A DNA stretch of 58,000 nucleotides from Cryptomeria japonica (taxonomy: Eukaryota; Streptophyta; Pinopsida; Cupressales; Cupressaceae): contig NC_081412.1 of assembly GCF_030272615.1 (NCBI RefSeq), positions 38,634,911 through 38,692,910 on the forward strand, written 5' to 3'. Shown piece after piece: positions 1 through 11,444 of the stretch. A model generated the notes under the pieces. That model was not told where the DNA came from and did not search any database. It saw only the letters and a list, made by a program, of their open reading frames with translations. A program made the translations under genes and the position numbers. Position 1 is the stretch's first letter. Every line of letters starts with the position of its first letter.

Positions 1-267
1 TATTCTAAATTGAATTTCATACCGATTTGGCATTCCTTCCATTAAAAAAGAGCGAAACCAAGTAAGAATCAGGAACAGATTTCTGAAAGTAAAACATCTT
101 GTTCCATTTTTAGTCTTTCTTATCCAACGTTTTCTCTACGGTGAAGTACTAAAGCTAAAATAATAAATACAAAACAATTTTTAGATTAATTAAACAAGTT
201 TTAGAAAAGAAAACTTAACCAAATATAGAGAAAATGTGTGGATGAAAAGCGAATGAAGATGTCTTAC

Positions 268-514
268 TCATTTTGTTCCTTGATTTCGTAGCCCTTGATT
301 CCTGAAACGTTCTGCAGGCATTCTTTCCACTGTTGAATGTCCTCCTCCTCCTTCTCTTCGTGCTTTCTGTTTTAGTGTCTGGGCCTCGATGGTTAATGAA
401 CACATCATACTGTTTTGCAGTCAAGGAAGATTTGATCTTTTTGTTGGGAGGTTCAAGTACCAAAAATGGATCGCGTTCCTCTTCTCCTCGACCAGATGTC
501 GAAGTAGAAGCCAT
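268..514 (-). pseudogene. TIR-NBS-LRR first-exon remnant with most of the TIR domain deleted
   Basis: Starts at the ATG at 514 on the minus strand. After a charged leader (about 33 residues, with NKKIK) it reads KQYDVFINHRGPDTK, the first strand of a TIR domain in the form usual for conifer TNL immune receptors. After a purine-rich stretch (AAGAGAAGGAGGAGG, about 345-365) the open frame loses similarity, but the next frame reads DIQQWKECLQNVSGIKGYE and EIKEQNE, which matches the last helix of a TIR domain. A good splice donor (GTAAGA) follows at 267. The roughly 100 residues normally between these blocks, including the catalytic Glu region, are missing and the frame is shifted. TIR domains act in NAD+ cleavage and immune signalling; this copy cannot. 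The rest of a TNL gene, if present, lies left of the window. What I see: both ends of a TIR. What I infer: an internal deletion made it a pseudogene. Confidence 0.72.
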
Positions 515-1199
515 TGACAGAAAATCGATAGTCTGGTTATGCTAGAAATCCTCCACGGTCGAAAACAAAGGAATTGAGCAGTTCAAGAGGTAAAGGAGTA
601 TGGGGACAGAAATAGCCCATAAAGCATTGACCGAGTGGACAAAAAATTGGTAAGTTGTTTCCACGTTGTTTCCCGGCAAGAACTCGACAACCGTAAAGGT
701 TAAGTTTATGTAGTGTGTGCTTCCACGTTATTGCTGTGTCGAGGAAAATCAGTCGCCGAGTCGAGGAAGACATGAGTAGTTGTCTGTGTTTAAGAAGATT
801 AGGTTTGAATTGTAGCTGGTGTGCTTACCAAGATTAAGTTTGAATTGTAGTTGGTGTGTTTACAAAGATTAGGTTTGAATTTGCATCAAAGTACATGTAC
901 ATTAAATATAAGTAACTAGCAATTGCATCTTAGTGTGCAATGGGTATGCCGAAAGAAGTGTGCAAGGTGAATTAGGAAAAACATTGGTCTTTTTTTTTTC
1001 TTATAATTGGGTAATACACGAGGTCACTCGTTAGGTCATACTGTTGTTTGTGCAAAAAAATTCTCATTGGAGAAGTGATAGCTTCAGATTAACTATGCAT
1101 GCACTTACAACGATCCAATCATAATTGAAACAAAACCTTTAAATTGAGAAGAAAATCAAGTTTCATTACCAACAACATATGATGAGAGCCAAAGAGAGT
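515..1199. other. Upstream flank of the TIR remnant, no gene seen
   Basis: No supportable coding region. Positions 781-885 hold about three degenerate copies of a roughly 40-bp unit around AGATTAGGTTTGAATT and GTAG(C/T)TGGTGTG. A minus-strand open frame at 537-773 has no recognisable domain and is not in the frame of the TIR exon. Confidence 0.5.
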
Positions 1200-1574
1200 T
1201 TGAGATAGTGCTAGAAGGACGGAGAGATAGAGGGGGGAAGAGCGAGAGAGAAATGGGTAATGAGATAAAGATAGAGATAGAGAACAAGAAGATAGAAATA
1301 TGAATAGAGTTACAGACAGAGATGGAGAATCAGGAGAGGAATATGGAGAGGAGAGAGATATGGAGAGATAAAAGAGAGAAGGGAGAGGAATAGATGAAAA
1401 TGGAAAAGAAAAATAAAAAGAGAGAAAGGGAGAGATAAAAAAGATAGAGATAGTAAGTGATATATAAAGAGAGGGAAAGATAAAGATAACTAGATAGAGT
1501 TAGAGGGATAGATGAAAGAAGTGATAGGGAGAGATATATAGAGAGAGGAAAGGAGATACAGATAAATAGAGGTC

Positions 1575-1610
<36 letters not shown>

Positions 1611-3110
1611 TGTCTAGAGATATAAGGGAGAGATGAAGATAGAGTGAGAGAGGAAGAGGGAAAATAGATAGAGAGAGGTAGAGGGAGATAGAAAGATAGA
1701 AAAATAGGGAGATATAGAGTAAGAGATAGAGAGAGATTTGTAAATGAAGAGGGAGATATACATATAAATATATGGTCAGATAGAGTGGGAGATAGATATC
1801 TAAGGACATATAGAGAGAGGGGGAGAGGGGGGGAGGGAGAGAGATAATGAGATTCAAAAACAAAGAGATCTAGGGATAGAAAAATAGAGATGGAAAGAGG
1901 GTGAGAGAAATAGGGGGAGGTAGAGGGAGAGATGAACATATATTGGAAGAGAAATAGAGAGATGTATAGATATACAAGAAGAGAAAAAGAGATGGATAGA
2001 GATAAGGAGATAGATTGGGGGATAGGGAGTGAATGAGGGAGGGAGAGATGGGGAGGAATGGAGAGGAGGGGGAGATAGAGAGAGGGAGGTCTAGGGGACA
2101 GAGAGAAAGAGGGAAATATAGATAGATAGAGAAGGATATAGAGAAGGATAGGAAGATATAGATACATATAGAAAGAGATAGAGAGAGGAGTGAGAGAGAG
2201 AAATAGAGAACAAGAGATATCGTACAAGAAAGATAGAGTGAATAAGAGAGAGAGGTGGAGATAATGATATATAGATTCAGAGGGGGATATAGATGTATGG
2301 AGATAGAGATAGAGGGGGAAAGAGTGAGAGAGAAATAAGTGACAAAGACAAGTAATAGACAAAAAGGTTGACCTTAGAAAGAGGGGGAGTGATAGGGAGG
2401 GGGCAATATAGAGAGATAAAACTGATAGAGATAGGAAGGGAGAAATAGGGAGTGTATGTGTATACACATTAGAAAGAGTAGAAGCAAAGAGATATAAAAA
2501 GAGGGTGTAATGGGGAGAGAGGAAGAGAGGGAGAGATAAGATAGAAAGATGGAGAGAGGGATATATAGGGATAAAAAGATATAAAGATAAGGGTAGAAAG
2601 GAGAGAGAGAATAGATATAACGTGTAAAATATAAAGGTGGCATGAGAGAAAGGAAGTGATGGAATGAGATGCAAAGGGGGAGAGGGAGACATGAAGATAT
2701 AAAGATAAAGATATAGGAAGTGATATGTGAAGAGGTAGAGAGGGATATAGAGAGAGAGTAGGAGAGATGAAGGAAGAGGAGTGTATAAGATCTAGAGATA
2801 GAGAGATAGAGATAGAGATAGAGATAGAGATAGATATAGAAAGGGAGAGGGAGAAATAGGGAGTATGTGTTTGTGTGAGTGAGAGAGATATAGATATAGA
2901 GATAAGGAAGGAGAAATGTGGAATGTGTTTGAGTGAAAGAGATATATAGAGAGGGATCAAAATATATAAATAGACATAGCGAGGGAGAGAGGGAGAAAGA
3001 TGGCATAGAAGTAGAGATATATAAAAAGAGGGAGCGAGAGGGGCAGAGGGAGAGATACAAAGAGAGGCAAGGAGATATAGATAGCTCAGAGAGAGATATA
3101 GATGGAGATA
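1200..3110. repeat. GA-rich imperfect satellite (polypurine on plus strand)
   Basis: About 1.9 kb almost free of pyrimidine runs on the plus strand, built from degenerate GAGAGATAGA-type units, with a purer (GA)n run at about 1580-1607 and a (GATAGA)n run near 2805-2835. Long open frames on the minus strand here are Ser/Leu/Tyr/Pro-rich translations of the CT strand and are not genes. Its composition resembles the arms of the palindrome at 10.6-12.4 kb. Confidence 0.9.
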
Positions 3111-3135
3111 ATAATCAAATGACATGTTACCCTTA

Positions 3136-4076
3136 GTATAACTCTTCAAGGACACAACTATCTATAAATTATTGGTATGCAATGACTAATCAATAGTTAG
3201 TTTCTCTCTCTCTTTCTCTCTTGTTCTAAATGTTTAATTTAGGTTTTAAGTTGGAATTTATTTTATTATATAAATTAAAATAAATTTTAAATATTTAATT
3301 ACTCTACAATAAACAAAATTTTATTAAGACAAAAATACTAGATTAATTCTAATATCTTTTAATTATTATTTGTAATTCCATAAGAAGACATAAATAATTA
3401 AAATTAAATTTTAACTTAATAAATAAATAATCTTGAAAAAAGAAGAAGTAGAAGAATTGAAATAAATTAAAAAATAGAATATCTAATAAAAGAGGGTAAC
3501 ATTAAAAATATTCTCATCAAAGAAAATAGTGAATTAAGAAATATTTTAATTCTAAATATTATTATTCTACAACTACTAACATTTTGATAACACAGATAAT
3601 TATAAATTAAATTAATTTTAGTATTTTTTAACTATTATTTGTAATTTCATAAAAAAAGACATAAATAACTAAAATAAATTTTAAACTTAATGAAAATTAA
3701 TCATTAAAAGAAAAAGGAAAAGATGAATTAGAATAAAGCTAATTACTTTTCTTAATATTATTTTTTTCTTTATAGAAATTTAATAATATATTTATTTTCC
3801 TACTTTTTCTTTTTCTTTTTTAGAAACTTAGAAAAGAAGATAGAATATCTTAGTAAAATAAATAATATTGAAAAAAATATTATTATTAGATTTTTCCCTT
3901 TATGAACGTTCTTTTTCTAATTAATTAATATATTTAAATATGTATTTTTTAATTTTTATCATAAAAGATATCTTTTTAAAATTTAATATAAATTGAAATA
4001 TGTGGTTATGATTAATTCTATAGTCTTGCATCCTTCTCCTCAAATTTGAATTGTTGATTTCACAAAGTGAGGGCAG
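3136..4076. other. AT-rich intergenic DNA, nothing recognised
   Basis: Strongly AT-rich with long A and T runs. Two stretches look like diverged copies of each other (about 3250-3480 and 3545-3720; shared words include AATTCTAATAT/TTTTAGTATTTTT, TAATTATTATTTGTAATT and AGACATAAATAA). No coding region. Confidence 0.5.
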
Positions 4077-4511
4077 GTCCCCATGCGGCTGCTTAGCTTA
4101 TTTTGGCTAGCAGCTACTGCTCAAATTTTATAGCAGTAATTTGTGGAGCTGGTGGCCCTATGAAAGTTGAATTTTGTTGCTTATAAAAACAAGCAGTTAT
4201 TTTAAATTGTATTTTTAATATAATCTTTAATAAAAATAAAAATTCACCTAAATTTTAGAGAAAAACATGAAAACATAAAAAGAGGAAAAAAAAATTGTGG
4301 AGCTACTTGTCATTTTCCTCAATAAGCAGTTGCTGCTTATTTTCAGCCCCCCTTTTTTTCAAAGCTCATTTTTAAGTTTTAAGCAGTGGCTGCTACATGA
4401 AAATAGGAAAAGATTCTAATTTATCCTTTCCTCTTAATTAAAAATTTCCATGGGAACACTCCAATTGCTTAATTTTAAGCAGATTTTACATTTAAGCAAC
4501 AACATGGGGAC
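4077..4511. mobile_element. MITE-like element with about 20-bp terminal inverted repeats
   Basis: The left end reads GTCCCCATGCGGCTGCTTA and the right end, read on the other strand, GTCCCCATGTTGTTGCTTA. This is a 435-bp non-coding unit with near-matching inverted ends. The inside is rich in short inverted words (AAGCAG / CTGCTT, AGCAGCTACTGCT), so the whole unit could fold. No transposase and no clear target duplication, so the superfamily is not assigned. Confidence 0.5.
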
Positions 4512-4999
4512 ATGGGGTGAGTGGAAAACTTCATATAGGGTATGCCTTCAGCATAAATATCAGATTGTGAGAAGTAGAAGATAAGGTATGAAAGATAAGT
4601 TTGATTTTGTGACAAAGAACCTACATCATTAAATATTAGTGATTATTAATTTTTCACAAATAAAAGATAAGGTTTCATTTTGTGAAAAAGAAACATGCAT
4701 CACTAGATATCATGACTTCTTTATATTTGAATAGTAAAGAAAATAATGTCTAACTTTAGTCATATGAAATAAATTTTTATAAGCATTAGTTTACTTGATA
4801 TTATATTTAATCACATTTTATGGGATTTAGAGGATATTCAGAGATTCTAACAAAATAATATTAAAAAATCAAAAAATAAATTGGCCATAAATTTTTATCA
4901 TGTTTTTAATAGAGTCATTGCAAATGTTTATTGATAAATATCATTCATTTTTTATTTTTCAATTAAAAATTCAAAGATCATTTAATAGTTCATTAACTA

Positions 5000-5000
<1 letters not shown>
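4512..5000. other. AT-rich spacer with a dispersed TTTGTGACAAAGAAC motif
   Basis: No gene. A motif near TTTGTGACAAAGAAC followed by CATCA(C/T)TA(A/G)ATAT occurs at about 4608 and 4677, and again at about 6630, 6676 and 6710, suggesting a dispersed or duplicated non-coding repeat. Confidence 0.4.
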
Positions 5001-5045
<45 letters not shown>

Positions 5046-5370
5046 CACCAACAATTATCCTTGTTAAGACACCTATTGCGCCTTAGAAATTGATGGAAAC
5101 GATGCCTCAAAAAGAATACCCCACACACACATGCACACGATTAATTAAACGGAATAGTGTCGAACTATAATTCCCCATCTAAAATATAAAGGCAAGCAGG
5201 CCTTGAGGGTGTATATGTCCCCCCCTCCCTTGATGACATCCTCAAAATAAAGGTCAAGACCCTCCCCCTATGGGAGTCCTCTCCCTAAGGCATTGGGTTA
5301 TCCATACTAGTGTGTGTGTGTGTGTGCGCGCGCGCATGCATGTGTGTGTGTGTGTGTATATATATATATG
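5001..5370. repeat. Two mirrored microsatellites (CA)n(TA)n and (TG)n(CG)n(TG)n(TA)n
   Basis: Positions 5001-5042 are an AC run passing into a TA run. Positions 5309-5369 are a TG run, a GCGCGC block, another TG run and a TA run. The 260 bp between them contain no gene. Confidence 0.85.
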
Positions 5371-5599
5371 GTAGTAGCGTAGTGCAACATGCAAGATATT
5401 AAATATAATAATATAATATCATTAATCTTTAATGAAACATATTAAATATTATATTTATTATTATTATTAAAAAATATTTAATAATATTATATTATTATGT
5501 ATATTTTATTAAAATTTAAAAATATTATATTATAATAATATATTACTAATTAATTTGAAATAATATTATTTTTACCATTATAATATTATAATTTTATAA

Positions 5600-6080
5600 A
5601 ATTAGGGTTAGGAATTTGATTACGGTTAGGGTTAGTGTAAGGGTAGAGATTATGATAAGGAAAATTTTAGAAATAGAGTTAAGGTTTTTGAATCATTTAT
5701 AAATAAGGTTAGAGTTAAGATTAGGATTGGATATAAAAACAAGATTCAATTTATCATTAGAGTTAAATTAATGTTTTCTATTAGAGTAAGCGTTATGCTT
5801 AGAAATAGAATTATGATTAGGGTTTCTATTAGGGTTATAGTTCCATATAGAAGTATGGTTAAGATATTAGATGAATTAGAGTTAAGATTAAGGTTAGGGT
5901 TAGGATTAGGGTTATATTTAGGGTTAGAGTTAGGGTTATGCTAAGGGTTTGGATTACCATTAGAAATACAATTAAGTTTAGAATTTAGAGATAGAATTAT
6001 GATTATGGTATTAATGAATCGTGTTTAGGGTGAGTTTTACAATTAGGTTTACATTTAGGGATAGGGTTAACATTAGTACT
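5600..6080 (+). repeat. Degenerate telomere-like repeats (TTAGGG / TTTAGGG type)
   Basis: Dozens of degenerate (A/G)GGTTAG(A/G) units. The best block is near 5890-5950, with several successive GTTAGGG/TTTAGGG words. No perfect long array. It could be an interstitial telomeric relic or a telomere-like minisatellite. The rest to about 6960 holds no recognisable gene. Confidence 0.6.
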
Positions 6081-6985
6081 CGAGTTAGATTTATGGTTGG
6101 AAATAGAATAAAAATTAAATGGAGGCAACATTTGTTGTGGGAGGGAAATTGATGCAACAATGCTTCCTTATGCAACCAATTCCAAAAACTCAAATACCTA
6201 AGATAGTAATAAAGACTCTTTGTTTTCAAGTTGAGAGATGTTGTATCAATAAATACAAGGTAAAACACAATGTGAAAGTTCCAAACATGGAATGAAATAT
6301 TTTCGAATTCATTCAAATATAAACATATATAATCTATTAGCAATCAGTCAACTCTTTGTATCATTGTATAGCTCTATTTTCTACCTTGTTAATTGGCACT
6401 TTATTCTTCTCTGATTATTCCCATGCACCCTACCTTCTATTGTTTCCTTCCAAGACATGCCTCTATTCTTCTTTTCTACAAATTTTCCTTTACACACTTC
6501 ACACTCTCTATCTACCTTTCTTCCTACATAGAAATAGTTTGCTTCTATAGTTTTTGAGTTCTCCCTTCGCACATGACAAATGCCTTTCTCACTTATGATA
6601 AAGAAAAGGTAAGGGTTTATTTGTGACAAAGAACATGCATCACTACATCAAAGATAAGGTTTTAATTTGTGTCAATGAACATGCATCATTAAATATCTGT
6701 AAATATCAATTTGTGACAAAGACCAAGTATGACATTGTAGATTGCAGAAAAACATCATCATTGTAGAACTGTTATCATGAAATCACCATAAAAATAATGC
6801 ATCTAGAAGGCATGAAATAAAGCATGCATCTATCCATAATAAACATGTGTAATAGCCAGCCAACTCGATATCATTTAGCTCATAAAAAATAATATTGTCC
6901 AAGTGTACAATGATATCATGAATCAAAAGATTTATCTCAAGTCAAAACTTAGTCTAATGGTCATATCAAAACCGATTGTACATGT
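6081..6985. other. Non-coding spacer
   Basis: Short open frames on both strands overlap one another and show no domain. Three further copies of the TTTGTGACAAAGAAC-type motif lie at about 6630-6730. Confidence 0.4.
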
Positions 6986-8400
6986 CCCTGAATCTAGGAA
7001 GAATCGCCTTCAGAAGTTGTCAGCCTAGGCTGATGGCTACCTGATGGACCTGCTCCCATTGAACCTCTTGGTGGTCCTCATGGAGGAGGTGACCCCATCA
7101 TACTTGCACTCTTTGTTCAACCCCATTTAGATTTGGCATGGGAATTCTCTACATAACTACCTGCTCTTTTCTCTAGAAGGACAACTTGCCCACATAATCT
7201 GTACTAGTAATGTATCTCCTTGTCAGCGCAAAGCATGGCCATCATACTATCACAGTGAGAATCCTAAGTTGCAACCTACTATATATGCTCTATGAGACTC
7301 TTTTCCCTACCATATCTCTATATGGTTGTATCCCTCTCCATTGTGAATCCTCTCACTTGCTCCTAATACTGTTCCACCAATGCCTGCAACTATCCAGCCT
7401 AAGGTCTTATAGAGGCCACCTCACCATAATCCTATCTCAAGGTCTGTATAGTCCTGTATAGGAGATACAACTTGAATGGGTACTGCCTTTCACCTTGTGG
7501 ATCATCCTGTCTCTCAACTGGTGGCAACTCTAGTCCCTTTAGTTGGTTTTGTACCTATTGAGGATCCCTAACGAGTCTCTTGTGCCTCACCAGTCTTTGT
7601 CCTCCTCCATCTCCACCATCAACTCCACCCCCACCATCCCCACCTCTATCTCCTTTACCACCTCTCCCTCCTCTACCTCTATCATCTCCTCCATCACCAT
7701 CTCAACCGCCTCATTATCTCCTCCTCCTAGGTGCACCCTCCTCCTCCTCATCCTCTAGTCTAGGGGGTATCTAACTCAAACCAGTCAATCTAGGGAATGG
7801 ATACTCTATAAAATATTGTGCATACTTTGTTGTCATCCATGTGTGTGCAATGTGTGTCTACATATCCCATGCTTGATATGGAATGAATATAAAATCTACG
7901 CAAGCCACATCAATAGATACAATAGGACCCCATTGAGAAAACTCTTTGTACATCTAAGCATACTCATCAATACCTTGGGGCATACCTTGAATCCTACCAA
8001 ACTATCAGAGTACATGGGTAATAATCTATTACTCAATGATATACTACATCTAACCAATAAGCCACTGAGTCTAAAACACATATGGAAACTTTGCACCATC
8101 ATCCTCCTATGACTCACAATTTAAGTAAGATCGCTAAATAAATGCATTTACATTGTCTAATACATTACTCTAGTACTCGAGCTTTCCCAGCTTGATAAAC
8201 ATAAACATAAGGTTGTCTTGTTCCTTTGAATCACATACAAACAGTTTGTGTCACAACTATATGTTGTCATGCCCAAATGTGTAACAAGGTGACCCTTGCT
8301 GAGAAAATCGTCACTCCATCATACACAAACTAATGTAGGCCATGATACAAATGCACTATTAAATACACATGCTAGGCAAAGAATGTTGCAAGATTTTGAG
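6985..8400 (-). pseudogene. Decayed plant-mobile-domain (PMD) gene, second copy
   Basis: Minus-strand translation aligns by eye with the PMD gene at 37.4-39.2 kb. Shared blocks include LEY, ED-DGAKFPYVF against EDDAVELSYVF, the LIG and YIIE words, and an F-GRIQ block. Nucleotide similarity reaches at least 8370 (CATACACAAACTAATG in both). The Pro/Ser-rich tract at 7580-7770 corresponds to the low-complexity tract at 38.0-38.1 kb. There are more than a dozen stops, many TAG where the other copy has Trp. PMD proteins are a plant family found in some host genes (MAIN-like) and repeatedly in retrotransposons and MULE transposons. This copy is a relic. Its 5' part, including any first exon, is not visible. 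Confidence 0.6.
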
Positions 8401-10550
8401 AGAAAAAACAATGCCAAGATCTTAGGAGATAGAACACAATGGGACGATAAAGGATAATCACCTATTCCAAGGTATAATCTTTGTTTTTGTTGATTCTTGA
8501 TAGTTTCATGGGTGATACTTAGTTTAGTAGAATTTTTAGATTATTTTTTGTTGATCATTATGTTCTACAGTGTTTCCATTTTTCAAGCTCACAATAATAT
8601 TATTAAACTTGAATGAAATATATTTAATATAGTATTATATTAATATTATTATAATATAATATTTAGTAATGGGTAAGTGCACCAAGATTGTGAACAAAAA
8701 GGGTGGTATAAGTGTCCACTTTTTTACTCAAATAAATTAAATTTGAACTTGGATGAGCAATTTGAGACTCGTGCACTCAAAATTTGAAAAGAACACAAGA
8801 ACAAGAATTGTAGCACTCTAAATCTAGTTATTAAATTACTAAAGTTTTAAAAAATGGACATGATTAAGGGGGTCAACTATTTCCTGCACACAAAAGTGTT
8901 TCCATTTTTTTAGCAAAACATAACTTAGTGTCTTATGTGCGTGTCAAAAACATTACAGTTGCATTTAGTATTTTGAAAAAACCTTTGGTAGAAAGATAGT
9001 AAAGAGTGAGTACTAGAAATTGTGTTTTTTTTTGTAATTTTTTGTTATGTATTTTTTTATGATATTTCAAAGTGGACGCATCTTGAAAATTAGATACTTG
9101 TTTGTGCACATCACATAACTAGCGCCAAAATAATAAAAAATTTAATTTTTTTTGAAATGTAAAGAATGAAGTGTAGAACAATAATATATAATTTATTTCA
9201 AATTTAGACAAGTAGTTCAAAAGCTATAAAAAATGGTACACATGTCTCCAAGAACTATGGAAGCATTGGTAAAAGAAATTAAAAACTAATATGTTAATGT
9301 TGTTCAAATCTTAAAAAAATATATGGTTAGAAAGCTCAAAAGACATGTGAAATTATGATGATAATTTTACAAATACCCACATAAAGATATTAAATTTCCA
9401 CAATCCACATGATAATTCTTGAACTATTGCTTTTGGATTAGAACGTGTTAATTTATTTGCATCAACATTTCAAATCACTCTATGATCCATCCTTAGGATA
9501 AAATAAGACAGTTGTGGACTTGTGAGTTATAATACGAGGGAGGAAAGACAAAATGAATGAAAAATAATAAAAACAATCAAAGCAACCTATGAATTAATAA
9601 ATAATGGAAAAAAAAAAAGCTACACAAAAAATGGAAGAAACATAAAGGAGAAAAACAAAAGTAACAAAAAAAATAAACTAAAGCAAACCAAAAGAAACCA
9701 AAGAAAAAGTAGAAACAAGATAAAAACAAATAAAATCACTTATAAAATTTAAAAAAAATCCAATGAAAAACTAAAAAAACTAAGAAAAGAAAGACAAGAA
9801 GGCAATATAATAATGAAATCATGAGACACAAAGATAAACAAAAAACCAAGATAAGAGAGACCAAAGAATAATAAAACAAAAACCCAAAACTAAACAAAAA
9901 AAACAAAAACAAAAAATAAAAGAAACAATGAAAACACTAAAGAGGAAAAACCTTAAAAAAAATAAAAAAGAAAAAGAAAAGAAAGAAAAACACAAAGATC
10001 AGCAAGAAAGAAGCAAAGAAAAAATGGGTCAAAAAAACAACAAACAAAATGATAAATGAAATAAAAATTTAAAACAATTAAAATGAAAGCTAAAAACCTA
10101 AAAATAAAAGGAAAAATGAAAGCACTAGAAAAAAAAAAATAGACAAGAATTGAAACAAGAAAGGAGATAGAAAGAAAATGAAAAGCCTAAGAAGATGATG
10201 GAAGAAAAGAAGAGTCGGAGAAGATGAGAAAACAAGACAAATGGGAAGGAGAGACCTAAACGCCTAAGCGAGAAGGTGAGAAGGCCCACTCCAAGGAGAG
10301 GAGAGTAACCAAACAAAAGAGGCTAGAAAGACCAAGGAGACGAGACACAAAAAGACCACCAAGCTAGGAGAAGGGAGGGAAGGGGGGAGGGGGAGAGGGA
10401 GAAAATACCAAGGAAATAAGTAAGGGAGGGGACAAGTTGACAAGACCATGTAGGAAAGGGCTCAAGGATGTGGAAGTTAATTTATGAGAAAGGATAACAA
10501 GGGTTTCCATGAAGTACTCAAACTCCACCCTTCATCACAGTTGAGGTTGA
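8400..10550. other. A/T-rich spacer without genes
   Basis: 8.4-9.5 kb is ordinary AT-rich DNA. 9.55-10.14 kb is strongly A-rich on the plus strand (AAACAAAAAC, AGAAAGAAA words), passing into GA-rich DNA at 10.14-10.45 kb. No domain-bearing frame on either strand. Confidence 0.5.
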
Positions 10551-10575
10551 ACGAGTGGTTGTTTATCTCAATGGA

Positions 10576-10613
10576 CTCCTTGAGTTTTTGTTTGAAAACG
10601 TAAACTCAAGGAG
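10576..10613. repeat. Perfect 12-bp stem hairpin at the edge of the palindrome
   Basis: CTCCTTGAGTTT at 10576-10587 and AAACTCAAGGAG at 10602-10613 are perfect inverted repeats around a 14-nt loop, just outside the CT-rich arm. Confidence 0.75.
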
Positions 10614-10616
10614 GAT

Positions 10617-10937
10617 ATTTCACTCTTTGTCTCCCTTGATCTCTAGACCTATCTCTCTTTCTATCACTCTCCCTCTCCCCCATCTCACAATCTCACTCTC
10701 TCCTCTCTCCCAAATTGCTAAACCTATCTCTCTCACCCTTCTCTATATCTCCCCTCTCTTCTCTACCTGTCTCACATACATTTTCTCCTCTCTATCTCAC
10801 ATCTCTCTCCCCCTCCCCACCTCTCTCTCCTTCCCTCTCTCTACTTATCTATATCTCCTCTCTCTCCTTACATACATCCCCTCCCTCCCTACCTACCCTC
10901 TCATGCTCCTCTACTTATCTCATTCTCACCCTTACCA

Positions 10938-11032
<95 letters not shown>

Positions 11033-11430
11033 TTTTATTTATAGCTATCCTTCCCTCCTCTTTCTTCCCTTTTATCTCTACTTATATCTATCCCCCTTCT
11101 CCCTCTCTCTATAGATACCTCTCCCTTCTTACCTCTATTTCTCTAAATAAATCTCTCTACCTCTCTACTTATCCATCTATTTCTACTCTTTATCTCCCTT
11201 CTCCCTTTCTCTATTTATTTCCTCTCCCACTATCCATCTATCTTCCCTCTTACTCTCTTTATCTCCCCTCTCCCTCTCTCTATCTACCTCTATTTCCATC
11301 CCTCTCTACTTTTATCTTTGCTAACACTCTACCTCCTTCCCTCCATACTAATATTTATCTCACCTCACACTCTCTCTCTCCCCCCTCCTTACTCCCTCCC
11401 TCTCTCTCTCTCTAACTACTTGTGTGGAGA
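10617..11430. repeat. Left arm of large imperfect palindrome (CT-rich)
   Basis: About 0.8 kb of polypyrimidine sequence, including a pure (CT)n run at about 10942-11030. Its reverse complement matches the GA-rich DNA to the right. The piece 11329-11372 matches about 11541-11584 (shared TAGTATGGAGG(G/T)AAGGAGGTAG), and 10621-10680 matches about 20350-20430 (shared AGAGATAGGTCTAGA). Open frames in it are low-complexity artefacts. Confidence 0.8.
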
Positions 11431-11444
11431 GTTGGAGTGAGGGA

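Noticed and set aside
537-773. Minus-strand 78-codon frame upstream of the TIR start, considered as an upstream exon
   Set aside because: Different phase from the TIR frame, no similarity to any TIR part, and a normal TIR start ATG already exists at 514.
1330-3155. Minus-strand open frames of 177-372 codons rich in Ser, Leu, Tyr and Pro
   Set aside because: They are translations of a CT-rich satellite strand; several overlap in different frames with the same composition, so they reflect repeats and not genes.
7580-7774. Plus-strand Pro/Ser-rich 64-codon frame as a cell-wall protein
   Set aside because: It is antisense to the low-complexity part of the decayed PMD copy, and a second frame over the same bases is equally open.
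10555-11415. Plus-strand open frame of 286 codons rich in Ser and Leu
   Set aside because: It lies in the CT-rich palindrome arm and (CT)n run; low complexity, no domain.
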